From Ruegeria pomeroyi (GTDB taxonomy: Bacteria > Pseudomonadota > Alphaproteobacteria > Rhodobacterales > Rhodobacteraceae): a DNA stretch of 64,000 nucleotides. Made by a program: the position numbers and the translations under genes. Under the pieces are notes generated by a model. That model saw only the letters and a list, made by a program, of their open reading frames with translations. It had not been told where the DNA came from and ran no database searches. The stretch lies in assembly GCF_021405525.1 (NCBI RefSeq), contig NZ_JAGQAG010000001.1:868001-932000 (forward strand), read 5' to 3'. Below are positions 50,416 to 60,233 of this stretch, in pieces; the stretch's first letter is position 1; every line of letters starts with the position of its first letter.

Positions 50416-53400
50416 ATGAGCAGTGATCCCCGATTCATCCATCTTCGTCTTCACACCGAATACTCGCTCCTCGAAGGCGCGGTTCGGCTCAAGAAATTGC
50501 CTGCGCTCTGCGAGAAAATGGGCATGCCGGCAGTGGCGGCGACCGATACCAACAACCTGTTTGCGGCGCTGGAGTTTTCGGTCGCAGCCAGCGGGGCGGG
50601 TATTCAGCCGATCATCGGATGCCAGATGGATCTGGCCTATGTCGAAACGATGCCCGGCGAAAAGCCGAAGCCACCGGCGCCGCTGGTCCTGCTGGCACAG
50701 ACCGAGGCCGGGTATGAGAACCTGATGAAGCTGAACAGCTGCCTTTACGTGGACAAGGGCGGGCAACTGCCGCAGGTCACGCTGGAGGAACTGGAGGCGC
50801 TGGGCGCCGGGCTCATCTGTCTCAGCGGCGGGCCGGACGGTCCGGTCGGGCGCCTGTTGCAACAGGGCCAGCGCCCGGCGGCCGAGGCGCTGGTGGATCG
50901 GCTTGCGGCGATCTTTCCGGACCGGCTTTATATCGAGTTGCAGCGCCATCCGGGAGAGGATGGCGCGCCCGAGGCAGAGCGCCTGACCGAACGCGGCCAT
51001 GTGGAAATGGCTTATGCCAAGGGTCTGCCGCTGGTAGCCACCAATGACGTCTATTTCCCCGAGGCCGGTATGTACGAGGCGCATGATGCGCTGATCTGCA
51101 TCGCCGACGGCGCCTATGTGGACCAGGCCGAGGGCCGCCGCCGCCTGACCGCGCAGCATTACCTGAAATCGCCGCAAGAGATGGCGACGCTTTTTGCCGA
51201 CCTGCCCGAGGCGATCGAGAACACCGTCGAGATCGCGCGGCGTTGTGCCTTCATGGCCTATCGCCGTGACCCGATTCTGCCGAAATTCGCCGATGACGAG
51301 GTTGTGGAACTGCGCCGTCAGGCCAATGAGGGCCTGCAGGCGCGACTGGCCGTGATCCCGCATGCGGTCAGCCCCGAGGACTATCAGAAACGGCTCGATT
51401 TCGAGCTGGATATCATCGAGGGCATGGGGTTCCCCGGCTATTTCCTGATCGTGGCCGACTTCATCAAATGGGCCAAGGATCATGATATTCCGGTGGGGCC
51501 GGGACGGGGTTCCGGCGCGGGCTCGCTGGTGGCCTATGCGCTGACCATCACCGACCTTGATCCGCTGCGTTACAGCCTGCTCTTCGAACGCTTCCTGAAC
51601 CCCGAACGGGTCTCGATGCCCGACTTCGACATCGACTTCTGCATGGACCGGCGCGAAGAGGTGATCCGCTACGTGCAGGAGAAATACGGCCGCGACAAGG
51701 TGGGCCAGATCATCACCTTTGGTGCGCTTCTGTCCAAGGCCGCGGTGCGCGACATCGGGCGGGTGTTGCAGATGCCTTATGGGCAGGTGGACCGCCTGTC
51801 CAAGATGATCCCGGTCGAAGGTGTGAAACCCGTCAGTATCGAAAAGGCGCTGAAAGACGAGCCGCGCTTGCGTGAAGAGGCCCGCAACGAAGAGGTCGTC
51901 GACCGGCTGCTGACCTATGGCCAGCAGGTCGAGGGGCTGCTCAGGAACGCCTCGACCCATGCCGCCGGCGTGGTGATCGGCGACCGGCCGCTGGACGCGC
52001 TGGTGCCGCTCTACCAGGATCCGCGCTCGGACATGCCGGCCACCCAGTTCAACATGAAATGGGTGGAACAGGCGGGTCTGGTCAAGTTCGACTTTCTGGG
52101 CCTGAAAACCCTGACCGTGATCCAGAACGCGATGGACCTGATCTTCAAGTCGGGGCGTCCGCTGCATGTGGCCGCCGACGGGCGGCAGCTTTATGAGCCC
52201 GCCGAGGGGGCCGAGAACCAGATCAACGCCATCCCGCTGGAGGACGGGCCGACCTACAAGCTCTATTCCGCGGCCAAGACGGTGGCGGTGTTCCAGGTGG
52301 AAAGCTCGGGCATGATGGATGCGCTCAAGCGCATGAAGCCCACCTGTATCGAGGATATCGTGGCCCTCGTGGCGCTTTATCGTCCGGGTCCGATGGAGAA
52401 TATCCCGGTCTATTGCGAGGTGAAGAACGGGCTGCGCGAGATCACTTCGGTGCATCCGCTGATCGACCATATCCTTGAGGAAACGCAGGGTATCATCGTC
52501 TATCAGGAACAGGTGATGCAGATCGCGCAGGTCATGGCGGGCTACAGCCTCGGCGGCGCCGACCTGCTGCGCCGGGCCATGGGCAAGAAGATCAAGGAGG
52601 CGATGGACGCCGAGCGGCCCAAGTTCGAAAAGGGCGCGGCAGAGAATGGCGTCGATGCCAAGAAGGCCTCCGAGGTGTTCGACCTCCTGGAAAAATTCGC
52701 CAACTACGGTTTCAACAAGTCGCACGCGGCGGCCTATGCGGTGGTCAGCTATCAGACAGCCTGGCTCAAGGCCAACCACCCGGTAGAGTTCATGGCGGGC
52801 GTCATGAACTGCGATATCCACCTGACCGACAAGCTGGCGGTCTATTTCGAGGAGGTCCGCAAGGGGTTGGGCCTGCCTTACGTTCCGCCCTGCGTGAACC
52901 GGTCTCAGGCCACGTTCGACGTGGTGAACGGAGAGCTGGTCTATGCGCTGGGCGCGCTCAAGAACGTGGGCGTCGAGGCGATGCGCCTGGTGGTCGAGGG
53001 GCGCGGCAGCAAACCCTTCGTCAATCTCTTCGACGTGGCCCGTCGGGTCGACCTGAAGAAGGTCGGCAAGCGCCCGCTCGAGATGATGGCGCGCGCCGGG
53101 GCCTTTGACCAGCTCGACCCCAACCGCCGCCGCGTCTTTGACAGTATCGAGTCGCTGATGGCCTATTCCGGCGCCATCTTCGAACAGAAAAGCTCAAACC
53201 AGGTCTCGCTTTTTGGCGAGGCGGGTGACGACCTGCCCGAACCGCGTCTGGCGCAGGCACCCGACTGGCAGCCCGCCGAGCGCCTTTCCGAAGAGTTCAA
53301 GGCCATCGGTTTCTACCTCTCGGGCCACCCGCTCGACGACTACATGCTCTCGCTGAAACGCAAGGGCGTGCTGACGCTGGACGAGGTCACCGAACAGGCC

Positions 53401-53916
53401 CGCTCGGGCCCGGTGCTGGCCAAGATGGCCGGCGTCGTCGCCGGGCGGCAGGAACGCAAATCCGCCCGTGGCAACCGCTTTGCCTTTGCCCAGATGTCCG
53501 ACCCGACCGGCGCCTTCGAGGTGACGCTGTTCTCGGACGTGCTGGAGAAAAGCCGCGAGTTTCTCGAAACCGGGTCCCATGTGGTGCTGACCGCCGAAGC
53601 GACGATGGAGGCCGACCAGCTCAAGCTGTTGGCGCGCTCGGTCGGCCCCGCCGATGCGGTGGTGGCCGAGGCGGGCGCCACCGGCCTGCGGGTGTTCATG
53701 GACAGCGCCGGCGCGGTCGAGACGGTGGCCCATATCCTGGCCGAGGCGGCGCAGGCCGCCCGCAACGCGGCGCGCGGACCGGTGCAACTCTGCCTGATGG
53801 ATCCGGGCCTGCCCGGCGAGGTCGAAATGGATTTGGGACAGGAGTTTCCCCTGAACCCTCAGATCAAGGGCGCGCTGAAATCGCTCGACGGGGTGGTGGA
53901 CGTCGAAGAGATGTGA
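50416..53916 (+). CDS. dnaE: DNA polymerase III alpha subunit DnaE
   Basis: This is the replicative polymerase, 1166 residues, normal length. An N-terminal PHP domain (FIHLRLHTEYSLLEGAVRL) is followed by the catalytic palm with PGRGSGAGSLVAYAL and MPDFDIDF (metal-binding D403 and D405). The fingers/beta-binding region has FNKSHAAAYAVVSYQTAWLK, and there is a C-terminal OB fold (VLAKMAGVVAGRQERKSARGNRFAFAQMSD). ATG 50416 begins the conserved N terminus. An essential core gene, it anchors this part of the window as chromosomal. Confidence 0.97.
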   Translation: MSSDPRFIHLRLHTEYSLLEGAVRLKKLPALCEKMGMPAVAATDTNNLFAALEFSVAASGAGIQPIIGCQMDLAYVETMPGEKPKPPAPLVLLAQTEAGYENLMKLNSCLYVDKGGQLPQVTLEELEALGAGLICLSGGPDGPVGRLLQQGQRPAAEALVDRLAAIFPDRLYIELQRHPGEDGAPEAERLTERGHVEMAYAKGLPLVATNDVYFPEAGMYEAHDALICIADGAYVDQAEGRRRLTAQHYLKSPQEMATLFADLPEAIENTVEIARRCAFMAYRRDPILPKFADDEVVELRRQANEGLQARLAVIPHAVSPEDYQKRLDFELDIIEGMGFPGYFLIVADFIKWAKDHDIPVGPGRGSGAGSLVAYALTITDLDPLRYSLLFERFLNPERVSMPDFDIDFCMDRREEVIRYVQEKYGRDKVGQIITFGALLSKAAVRDIGRVLQMPYGQVDRLSKMIPVEGVKPVSIEKALKDEPRLREEARNEEVVDRLLTYGQQVEGLLRNASTHAAGVVIGDRPLDALVPLYQDPRSDMPATQFNMKWVEQAGLVKFDFLGLKTLTVIQNAMDLIFKSGRPLHVAADGRQLYEPAEGAENQINAIPLEDGPTYKLYSAAKTVAVFQVESSGMMDALKRMKPTCIEDIVALVALYRPGPMENIPVYCEVKNGLREITSVHPLIDHILEETQGIIVYQEQVMQIAQVMAGYSLGGADLLRRAMGKKIKEAMDAERPKFEKGAAENGVDAKKASEVFDLLEKFANYGFNKSHAAAYAVVSYQTAWLKANHPVEFMAGVMNCDIHLTDKLAVYFEEVRKGLGLPYVPPCVNRSQATFDVVNGELVYALGALKNVGVEAMRLVVEGRGSKPFVNLFDVARRVDLKKVGKRPLEMMARAGAFDQLDPNRRRVFDSIESLMAYSGAIFEQKSSNQVSLFGEAGDDLPEPRLAQAPDWQPAERLSEEFKAIGFYLSGHPLDDYMLSLKRKGVLTLDEVTEQARSGPVLAKMAGVVAGRQERKSARGNRFAFAQMSDPTGAFEVTLFSDVLEKSREFLETGSHVVLTAEATMEADQLKLLARSVGPADAVVAEAGATGLRVFMDSAGAVETVAHILAEAAQAARNAARGPVQLCLMDPGLPGEVEMDLGQEFPLNPQIKGALKSLDGVVDVEEM

Positions 53917-53922
53917 GCACTC

Positions 53923-54819
53923 TCAGGCCGTGACCCCGGCCAGTTCGGCCAGGCCGTCACGGTCCAGACGGTCGCGAAAACCGATGCAGACAAGGCCCGC
54001 TTCGTGCGGGCCTTGGGCGGCGGTGACCTCCCAGCGGTGGCCCACAGTCTGGATCAGCCACAACGCCCCGTCGATATCGCGCAGATACCCTTTGGCGCGG
54101 ATCACCCCATGGGGGCCGGTGGCCAGGTCGCGCGCCAGTTCCTCGACTGGCTGGCCACCCTCCGGGGTCAAGACCACACTGTCGAACAGACGGTCGGAAT
54201 GGTCGGCGGGTTGGCCCGCGCCGGGGGCGGGCAGCACGCCCAGCAGCGCGCCGGGCGCCACGCGGCCGCGTTCGGCCGGGATGGCAATCGCGCCGGGGGC
54301 GGCTTCGGCCAGCCAGGCCATCAACTCGGTCTGAGCCGCAGGCGCCAGCAGGTCTGTCTTGTTCACCACCACGATCTCGGCATCCGAAAGCTGCCGGGTG
54401 ATGGTGTCGCCGACATAATCGTCCAGTGCGCGCTGGCGCACGGTCTCGCCGTCCACCACCACCACGATCCCGTCGGATCGGATACCTTCGGCCAGCAGCA
54501 TGGTCGACACGATGGCGCCGGGGATCGCCACGCCCGAGCTCTCTACCAGGATATGGTCGGGACGCGGTTCCATCGCGGCCAGATCGCCAAGTGCACCGAT
54601 AAGGTCACTGCCGAAGGAACAGCAGATGCAGCCCCCCGCGATCGAGATCATGCCGTCCTCTTCGGCCTCGATCAGGTCGGCGTCGATGGGCAGGTCGCCG
54701 AATTCGTTGACCAGCACCGCCAGCCGCCGCCCGGCCGCATGGCGCAACAGGTGATTGACCAGCGTCGTCTTGCCTGCGCCCAGATAGCCGCCGATGACGG
54801 TGACCGGAAGCGGCGCCAT
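53923..54819 (-). CDS. CobW/ZNG-type G3E GTPase metallochaperone
   Basis: This 298-residue GTPase has Walker A GGYLGAGKTTLVNHLL (residues 10-25), the metal motif GGCICCSF (C64, C66, C67), VESSGVAIPG, the guanine motif NKTD and a C-terminal CobW_C domain (GVIRAKGYLRDIDGALWLIQTVGHRW). It likely delivers zinc or another metal. It overlaps the upstream amidohydrolase gene by one base, so that metalloenzyme is the obvious candidate client. Not part of a cobalamin cluster. Confidence 0.87.
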   Translation of the reverse strand: MAPLPVTVIGGYLGAGKTTLVNHLLRHAAGRRLAVLVNEFGDLPIDADLIEAEEDGMISIAGGCICCSFGSDLIGALGDLAAMEPRPDHILVESSGVAIPGAIVSTMLLAEGIRSDGIVVVVDGETVRQRALDDYVGDTITRQLSDAEIVVVNKTDLLAPAAQTELMAWLAEAAPGAIAIPAERGRVAPGALLGVLPAPGAGQPADHSDRLFDSVVLTPEGGQPVEELARDLATGPHGVIRAKGYLRDIDGALWLIQTVGHRWEVTAAQGPHEAGLVCIGFRDRLDRDGLAELAGVTA

Positions 54820-56462
54820 CAGAGCGCCGCGGCTGGAAAGACGCGCCCGCCCTGCACCGTGCCCCAGACCCCGATATCCTTGAGCGCCATCGGATCGGTC
54901 TGGGTCGGGTCGCTGTCGAGCACCGCGAAATCGGCCCGCTTGCCCACCTCGATCGAGCCGACCTCGCCATCCATATGCAGGGTATAGGCCGCGCCCAGGG
55001 TGATCGCATAAAGCGCCTCGGAAACGCTGATCCGCTCCTCTTCGCCCTGCACCCGGCCCGAGGCGGTGATCCGGTTGACCGCCGCCCAAGCGGTAAAGAG
55101 CGGCCCCAGCGGGGTGACCGGCGCGTCCGAGTGGATGGCCATGGGCACGCCGGTATCCAGCGCGGTGCGGCAGGCATTCATCCGGCAGGCGCGTTCCGGT
55201 CCCACCGTCAGCCGGTAATGCTCGTCCCCCCAATAGAAATGGTGGTTGGCGAACAGGTTCACATTCATGCCCAGGCTGCGCATCTTGCGGTACTGCGCCG
55301 CGTCGGCCATCTGGCAATGCTGCAGGGTAAAGCGGTGGTCGGGGCTGGGATGTGCCTTGAGCGCGGGTTCCAGCATGTCCAGCGCCATCTGGGTGGCCTG
55401 ATCGCCATTGGTATGGGTATGCACCTGCACCCCGGCGGCCAGCGCCCGGTGATAGAGCTCGGACATCTGCTCGGGCGCGGTGTACCACAGGCCGTTGGGC
55501 GCGCCGTTGTAATAGCCGGGCCAGCGCAGCCGGGCGGAAAACCCCTGGATCGAGCCATCGGCCACGGCCTTGATCCGCCCCAGCCGCAACCGCTCGGTCG
55601 AGCGCGGCTTGAGTGAAACGCAATAGTCCACGATTTCCTCGGCGCTCATGCCAAAGAACACGCGCAGCGGCACGATACAGGCGGGATAGTCGTCCTCGGC
55701 GGTGACCCTGAGCATCATGTCGACGCTGTCATCGGTCAGGCGGGCGGCCAGGTCGGTGCAGGTGGTCACCCCCGCCCGCACGCAAAGCTTGCCATAGTCG
55801 CGCAGGCCCCGTTCGTCACAATCGGTAAGCGCCCGGTCGAACCCCACATGCGGCCCCACCGGTGTCATCGCGTCGGGGCCGTAGAGCGGGCCAAGGGGCA
55901 GCCCGTCCTCGCCCAGCGGGATGCCGGGATGGTTCACGCCGGGTTTCATCAGCCCTGCCAGTTCCAGCGCGCGGGTGTTGACGTTCATGATATGGCCCGA
56001 GGCGTGCAGGATGCCGATGGGCCGGGTGGTCGAAACCTGGTCGAGCTCCTGCCGGGTGACCCGGCGGTTCTCCATATAGATCGGGTCCAGCGCCCAGGCC
56101 GCCAGAGGCGCTTCGGGGTCGGTCATCTGGGCCTCTGCCTCGCGCAGCCGGTCCACCACCGCGTCGATGGATTTCAATCCGGACCAGACCCGGCCATCAG
56201 GGTCCATGCGGTCGAACCAGCCGACATAGACATTGCGCCAGAGCGTGCCCTCCATCGTGTGGGCATGCCCCTCGACAAAGCCGGGCATCAGCACCTTGCC
56301 GGCAAAACGGTCGTCCAGAAGATAGTCGCCCCAACTGGCCAGCTCCTCGAGCGTGCCGATGCCCAGGATACGTCCGTCGCGCACTGCCACATGGCTCACC
56401 TCGGGGCGAGAGGGGGCCATGGTGATGATTTTGCGGGCGGCATAGATGATCGTCTCGGCCAT
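54819..56462 (-). CDS. Amidohydrolase_3-family metal hydrolase (YtcJ-like)
   Basis: This 547-residue metal-dependent hydrolase has the metal site GFVEGHAHTMEGTLW (about residues 61-75), VHTHTNGDQATQMALDML, FTLQHCQMAD and AIHSDAPVTPLGPL. The C-terminal beta-sandwich closes with GSIEVGKRADFAVLDSDP. Members hydrolyse amides such as N-substituted formamides; the substrate here is unknown. It is coupled to a CobW metallochaperone gene and divergent from a LysR gene and a peptide-type ABC transporter, which may import its substrate. Confidence 0.83.
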   Translation of the reverse strand: MAETIIYAARKIITMAPSRPEVSHVAVRDGRILGIGTLEELASWGDYLLDDRFAGKVLMPGFVEGHAHTMEGTLWRNVYVGWFDRMDPDGRVWSGLKSIDAVVDRLREAEAQMTDPEAPLAAWALDPIYMENRRVTRQELDQVSTTRPIGILHASGHIMNVNTRALELAGLMKPGVNHPGIPLGEDGLPLGPLYGPDAMTPVGPHVGFDRALTDCDERGLRDYGKLCVRAGVTTCTDLAARLTDDSVDMMLRVTAEDDYPACIVPLRVFFGMSAEEIVDYCVSLKPRSTERLRLGRIKAVADGSIQGFSARLRWPGYYNGAPNGLWYTAPEQMSELYHRALAAGVQVHTHTNGDQATQMALDMLEPALKAHPSPDHRFTLQHCQMADAAQYRKMRSLGMNVNLFANHHFYWGDEHYRLTVGPERACRMNACRTALDTGVPMAIHSDAPVTPLGPLFTAWAAVNRITASGRVQGEEERISVSEALYAITLGAAYTLHMDGEVGSIEVGKRADFAVLDSDPTQTDPMALKDIGVWGTVQGGRVFPAAAL

Positions 56463-56560
56463 GGGGCCCTCCCTGTCTGACGCTCTGAGCTTAGGGTGCT
56501 TTCTTTCGTTGAAAAAATGGAATTAACTGGGGGCTAAGATCGGATTTTTAGGGGAAGCCC

Positions 56561-57523
56561 ATGTTGAACTTTACCCTGAAACAGTTGCGCTATGTCGAGG
56601 CGGCGGACCGGTCGGGGTCGATTGCCAAGGCGGCTGAAGAGCTGAACATCTCGCAAAGTTCGATCACCGCGGCCATCGACGCGCTGGAAAGTGGGCTGGG
56701 CTTCGACCTGTTCGTGCGCACCCCGGCGCGCGGCATCCGCGCCACCGCGTCGGGGCGCGACGCGCTGGGCCTGATCCGCCGGTTCATCCACCAGTCGCAC
56801 CAGTTCGAAGAGGAACTGAGCTCGCTGGGCGGGCTCACGCGCGGCACGGTCCGCATCGCCTGTTATGCCACCGCCGCCCCCTCGTTCCTGCCGCCTGTCC
56901 TGCGCGCGATCACCGAGGGGTTTCCCGATCTCTCGATCCAGCTGCTCGAAGGGAACATGGCCCGGATCATGGAATTCCTGGACGAGGGTGAGGCCGATGT
57001 CGCCTTTACCTATTCCCAGGTGCTGAGCGACCGCTGCCATTTCGAGCCGCTGTTCGAGGCGCCGCCCTATGCGATGGTCTCGGTCGATGATCCGCTGGCG
57101 GGTCAGTCCAGCACGACCTTTGCCGAATTGGCGACCCGGCCGATGGTGATGCTCGACCTGCCGCATACGCGCGATTATTTCGTCGGCATGTTCGAGGCGC
57201 TGGGCCTGTCGCCCAACATCGCCCATTCCACCCGTTCGTCCGAGATTGTGCGCGCGCTGGTGGCGGGAGGCTTCGGGTTCTCGCTGCTCAACATCCGGCC
57301 GGTCGATTATCGCGAAAGCGAGTCGCGCTATCGCATCGTGCCGATCAGCGATGCACCGCTCAGCCCGGTTTTTGGCATCGCGACCATGGACGGCGCACAA
57401 CAAACCCGGATGGTGCGCGCCTTCGTGCAAAGCTGTACCGAGTTGAGGGATCGCGGAGTGTTCGAGGATCTCGTGGTGCGCTGCCCGCGCCAGCCAACCC
57501 CGCCATTCCCCAGAAAAATGTGA
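56561..57523 (+). CDS. LysR-family transcriptional regulator
   Basis: This 320-residue regulator has an N-terminal helix-turn-helix (MLNFTLKQLRYVEAADRSGSIAKAAEELNISQSSITAAIDALE) and an effector domain (GTVRIACYATAAPSFLPPVLRAI). It lies between the divergent amidohydrolase gene (about 100 bp) and the downstream ABC transporter operon (90 bp), so it probably controls both. GGGGAAG lies before the ATG. Confidence 0.87.
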   Translation: MLNFTLKQLRYVEAADRSGSIAKAAEELNISQSSITAAIDALESGLGFDLFVRTPARGIRATASGRDALGLIRRFIHQSHQFEEELSSLGGLTRGTVRIACYATAAPSFLPPVLRAITEGFPDLSIQLLEGNMARIMEFLDEGEADVAFTYSQVLSDRCHFEPLFEAPPYAMVSVDDPLAGQSSTTFAELATRPMVMLDLPHTRDYFVGMFEALGLSPNIAHSTRSSEIVRALVAGGFGFSLLNIRPVDYRESESRYRIVPISDAPLSPVFGIATMDGAQQTRMVRAFVQSCTELRDRGVFEDLVVRCPRQPTPPFPRKM

Positions 57524-57613
57524 GAATGAGGCATAATTAATCCTGTTTTTTGGTCCGAATGGGTCGGCTACGGTCGATTCCATAACAAAAGACCCAACCA
57601 GGAGGACTACCCC

Positions 57614-59188
57614 GTGAAGCATCTGTTCAAGGGCCTGATTGCCGCGACTGCCGTCGCGTCTGTTCTGGTCGGAACCACCGCATCCGCCGAGGAGCCACGT
57701 CAGGGCGGCACGCTCAAGACCCAGCTTGGCAGCAATCTGCGCACCCTCAATTCGGCGGTGCAGTCGGGGATCGTCACCGGTTTTCCGGGCGCCCAGCTCT
57801 TTGCCTCGCCGCTGCGCTATGACGACAGCTGGACGCCGCAGCCCTATCTGGCCGAAAGCTGGGAGGTTTCGGCCGACGGTCTCAAGGTCACGCTCAATCT
57901 GGTCAAGAACGCGGTGTTTCACGACGGCCATCCGATCACCTCGTCCGATATCGCCTTTTCGGTCAAGGTGATCCAGGAGGCGCATCCGTTCAAATCCATG
58001 TTCGCACCGGTCACCTCGGTCGACACGCCGGACGACCATACGGCGGTGCTGAACCTGTCCCATCCGCATCCAGGCCTGATGCTGGCCATGTCGGGCCAGC
58101 TGATGTCGATCATCCCCGAGCACATCTATGGCGACGGGCAGGACTTCAAGACCCATCCCCGCAATATCGAGGACGTGGTGGGATCGGGTCCCTTCAAGTT
58201 GGCCGAATACAAGAACGGCGAACATGTCATCCTTGAGCGGTTCGACGACTTTTTCATCGAGGGGCGCCCGTATCTGGACAAGATCGTGATGCGGATCATC
58301 ACCGACAGTTCCGCCCGCGCCATCGCCTATGAAAATGGCGAGCTGGATTTCGGTGCCTTTGAAAGCGAGCCGCTGATCATCAACCGGCTGAAGAAGGTCG
58401 ATCACCTGACCGTCACGCCCACCGGTTACGGCGCCATCGGCGCGCTGGACTGGCTGGCGATCAACACCACCAAGGGTCCGCTGGCCGACAAGCGGGTGCG
58501 CCAGGCCATCGCCTATGCGATCGACAAGAACTTCATCCAGAACGCGCTGATGCAGGGAACGGTGCAGGATTCCAATACCGGCATCCACCCCGACAGCCCG
58601 TTCTACAACGCCGACGTCAACACCTATGCGCTGGATCTGGACAAGGCCAACGCCCTGCTGGACGAGGCGGGCTTCCCGATGAAGGGGGACGAGCGGTTCG
58701 CGGTCACCATCGACTATGGCTGGCCCTCGGCCAAGCCGCATGTGGAATATGTGCGCGCCGCATTGAAAAAGGTGGGCATCAATGTCGAGGTCCGCGCCAG
58801 CGCCGATTTCCCGACCTGGGCCAAGCGCATGGGCACGATGGATTTCGATCTCAGCTGGGACGCCGTGTTCAACTGGGGTGACCCGTCGATCGGGGTGCAC
58901 CGCACCTATCTCAGCTCGAACATCGCCAAGGGCGTCTGGTCAAACACCCAGGGTTATTCCAACGCCCGGGTGGACGAGTTGCTGGACATGGCCGGCAAGG
59001 AGAACGACCCCGAGAAGCGCAAGGCGCTTTATGCCGAGTTCCAGAGCATCGTGAATGACGAGGTGCCGATCTACTTCATTCAGACGCTGCCTTATCACAC
59101 GGTCTATTCCAACAAGGTGATGAATGCGCCGGTGAACGGCATCTGGTCCACCTCGTCGCCGCTCGATCAGGTCTGGCTGAAAGAGTAA
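57614..59188 (+). CDS. Peptide/oligomer ABC transporter substrate-binding protein (SBP_bac_5)
   Basis: This 524-residue periplasmic binding protein of the DppA/OppA type has a signal peptide (cleaved near ASA-E, residue 25). It has PYLAESWEVSADGLKVTLNLVKNAVFHDG, VVGSGPFKLAEYKNGEHVILERFDDFF and the late ISIVNDEVPIYFIQ-like segment. GTG 57614 with a strong AGGAGG upstream is the start. First gene of a dppABCDF-like operon under a neighbouring LysR regulator. Ligand unknown; an amide substrate of the divergent hydrolase is possible. Confidence 0.87.
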   Translation: MKHLFKGLIAATAVASVLVGTTASAEEPRQGGTLKTQLGSNLRTLNSAVQSGIVTGFPGAQLFASPLRYDDSWTPQPYLAESWEVSADGLKVTLNLVKNAVFHDGHPITSSDIAFSVKVIQEAHPFKSMFAPVTSVDTPDDHTAVLNLSHPHPGLMLAMSGQLMSIIPEHIYGDGQDFKTHPRNIEDVVGSGPFKLAEYKNGEHVILERFDDFFIEGRPYLDKIVMRIITDSSARAIAYENGELDFGAFESEPLIINRLKKVDHLTVTPTGYGAIGALDWLAINTTKGPLADKRVRQAIAYAIDKNFIQNALMQGTVQDSNTGIHPDSPFYNADVNTYALDLDKANALLDEAGFPMKGDERFAVTIDYGWPSAKPHVEYVRAALKKVGINVEVRASADFPTWAKRMGTMDFDLSWDAVFNWGDPSIGVHRTYLSSNIAKGVWSNTQGYSNARVDELLDMAGKENDPEKRKALYAEFQSIVNDEVPIYFIQTLPYHTVYSNKVMNAPVNGIWSTSSPLDQVWLKE

Positions 59189-59205
59189 CGCGACCGCGAC
59201 ACCGA

Positions 59206-59230
59206 CCCCGGCGGCACTGGTCCGCCGGGG
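59206..59230 (+). terminator. Intercistronic hairpin between binding protein and permease genes
   Basis: Perfect 9-bp GC stem (59206-59214 with 59222-59230, 7-nt loop) followed by CATTTT. It probably protects the binding-protein mRNA or attenuates the downstream permease genes. Confidence 0.55.
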
Positions 59231-59255
59231 CATTTTCGAACGGCGGGGTCCTCTG

Positions 59256-60233
59256 GTGAACTTTCTGCGCGTCACCCTGATACGTATCCTCTACGCGGCG
59301 ATCCTGCTGATCGCGGTTCTGGTGCTGAACTTCTCGCTGATGCACGCGGCGCCGGGGGATGTGGCCGATACCATCGCCCAGGCGGCAGGCGGCATCGACG
59401 CCGAGGCATTGGAGCAGATCCGGCGCGAATACGGGCTGGATCAGCCGTTCCTGGTGCAGCTTGGCCGCTATATCGGCAATGTGCTGCAATTCGATCTGGG
59501 TTATTCTTATTTCTACAGCGACAAGGTCACCAACCTGATCCTCAGCCGCCTGCCGGCGACACTGCTTCTGGTGATCTCGGCGCAACTTCTGGCGCTGGTG
59601 GTGGGGGTGGTGCTGGGCGTGTTCTCGGCCCGCAAACCCAATGGCATCCTCAGCCATTTCGTGACCTTCCTGGCGCTGTTCGGCTATTCGGCGCCGGTGT
59701 TCTGGACCGGGTTGCTGATGCTGGTGGTGTTCTCGCTGATGGTGCCACTGTTCCCGGTGGCCGGCATGCGCGATGTCACCATCGAAGGTGGCTTCTTCGT
59801 TCAGGCGCTGGATATCGCCCATCACCTGGTCTTGCCGATGCTGACCTTGGCCTCGATCTTTCTGGCGCTCTATTCGCGCCTGTCGCGTGCCGCGATGATG
59901 GAGGTGCTGGGCTCGGACTATGTGCGCACCGCCAAGGCCAAGGGGCTGAGTCCGCGTCAGGTGGTCTATAAACACGCGCTGAAAAACGCGTTGTCGCCGG
60001 TGATCACGCTGGCGGGGCTGCAACTTTCGGCCGTCGTGTCGGGTGCCGTTCTGGTGGAAACCGTGTTTTCCTGGCCGGGTTTGGGCACGCTGGCCTTTCA
60101 GTCGATCCTGGCTCGCGACACGCCGCTGATCCTGGGCATCCTGTTCTTTTCGGCGCTGGTGGTGATCGTGGGCAACCTGCTGACCGATCTGGCCCTGCGC
60201 CTGGTCGATCCGCGCGTGGGGGGCAAGAGATGA
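59256..60233 (+). CDS. ABC transporter permease, DppB type
   Basis: This 325-residue inner-membrane permease has about six helices, the family start FLRVTLIRILYAAILLIAVLVLNF with MHAAPGD, a conserved RREYGLDQPFLVQ loop and the EAA motif DYVRTAKAKGLSPRQVVYKHALKNAL (about 230-255). It starts with GTG 59256. It overlaps the next permease by 4 bp. Confidence 0.88.
   Translation: MNFLRVTLIRILYAAILLIAVLVLNFSLMHAAPGDVADTIAQAAGGIDAEALEQIRREYGLDQPFLVQLGRYIGNVLQFDLGYSYFYSDKVTNLILSRLPATLLLVISAQLLALVVGVVLGVFSARKPNGILSHFVTFLALFGYSAPVFWTGLLMLVVFSLMVPLFPVAGMRDVTIEGGFFVQALDIAHHLVLPMLTLASIFLALYSRLSRAAMMEVLGSDYVRTAKAKGLSPRQVVYKHALKNALSPVITLAGLQLSAVVSGAVLVETVFSWPGLGTLAFQSILARDTPLILGILFFSALVVIVGNLLTDLALRLVDPRVGGKR

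Noticed and set aside
50326-52821. 831-codon minus-strand frame
   Set aside because: Antisense to dnaE.
56534-58900. 788-codon minus-strand frame
   Set aside because: Antisense to the LysR and binding-protein genes.
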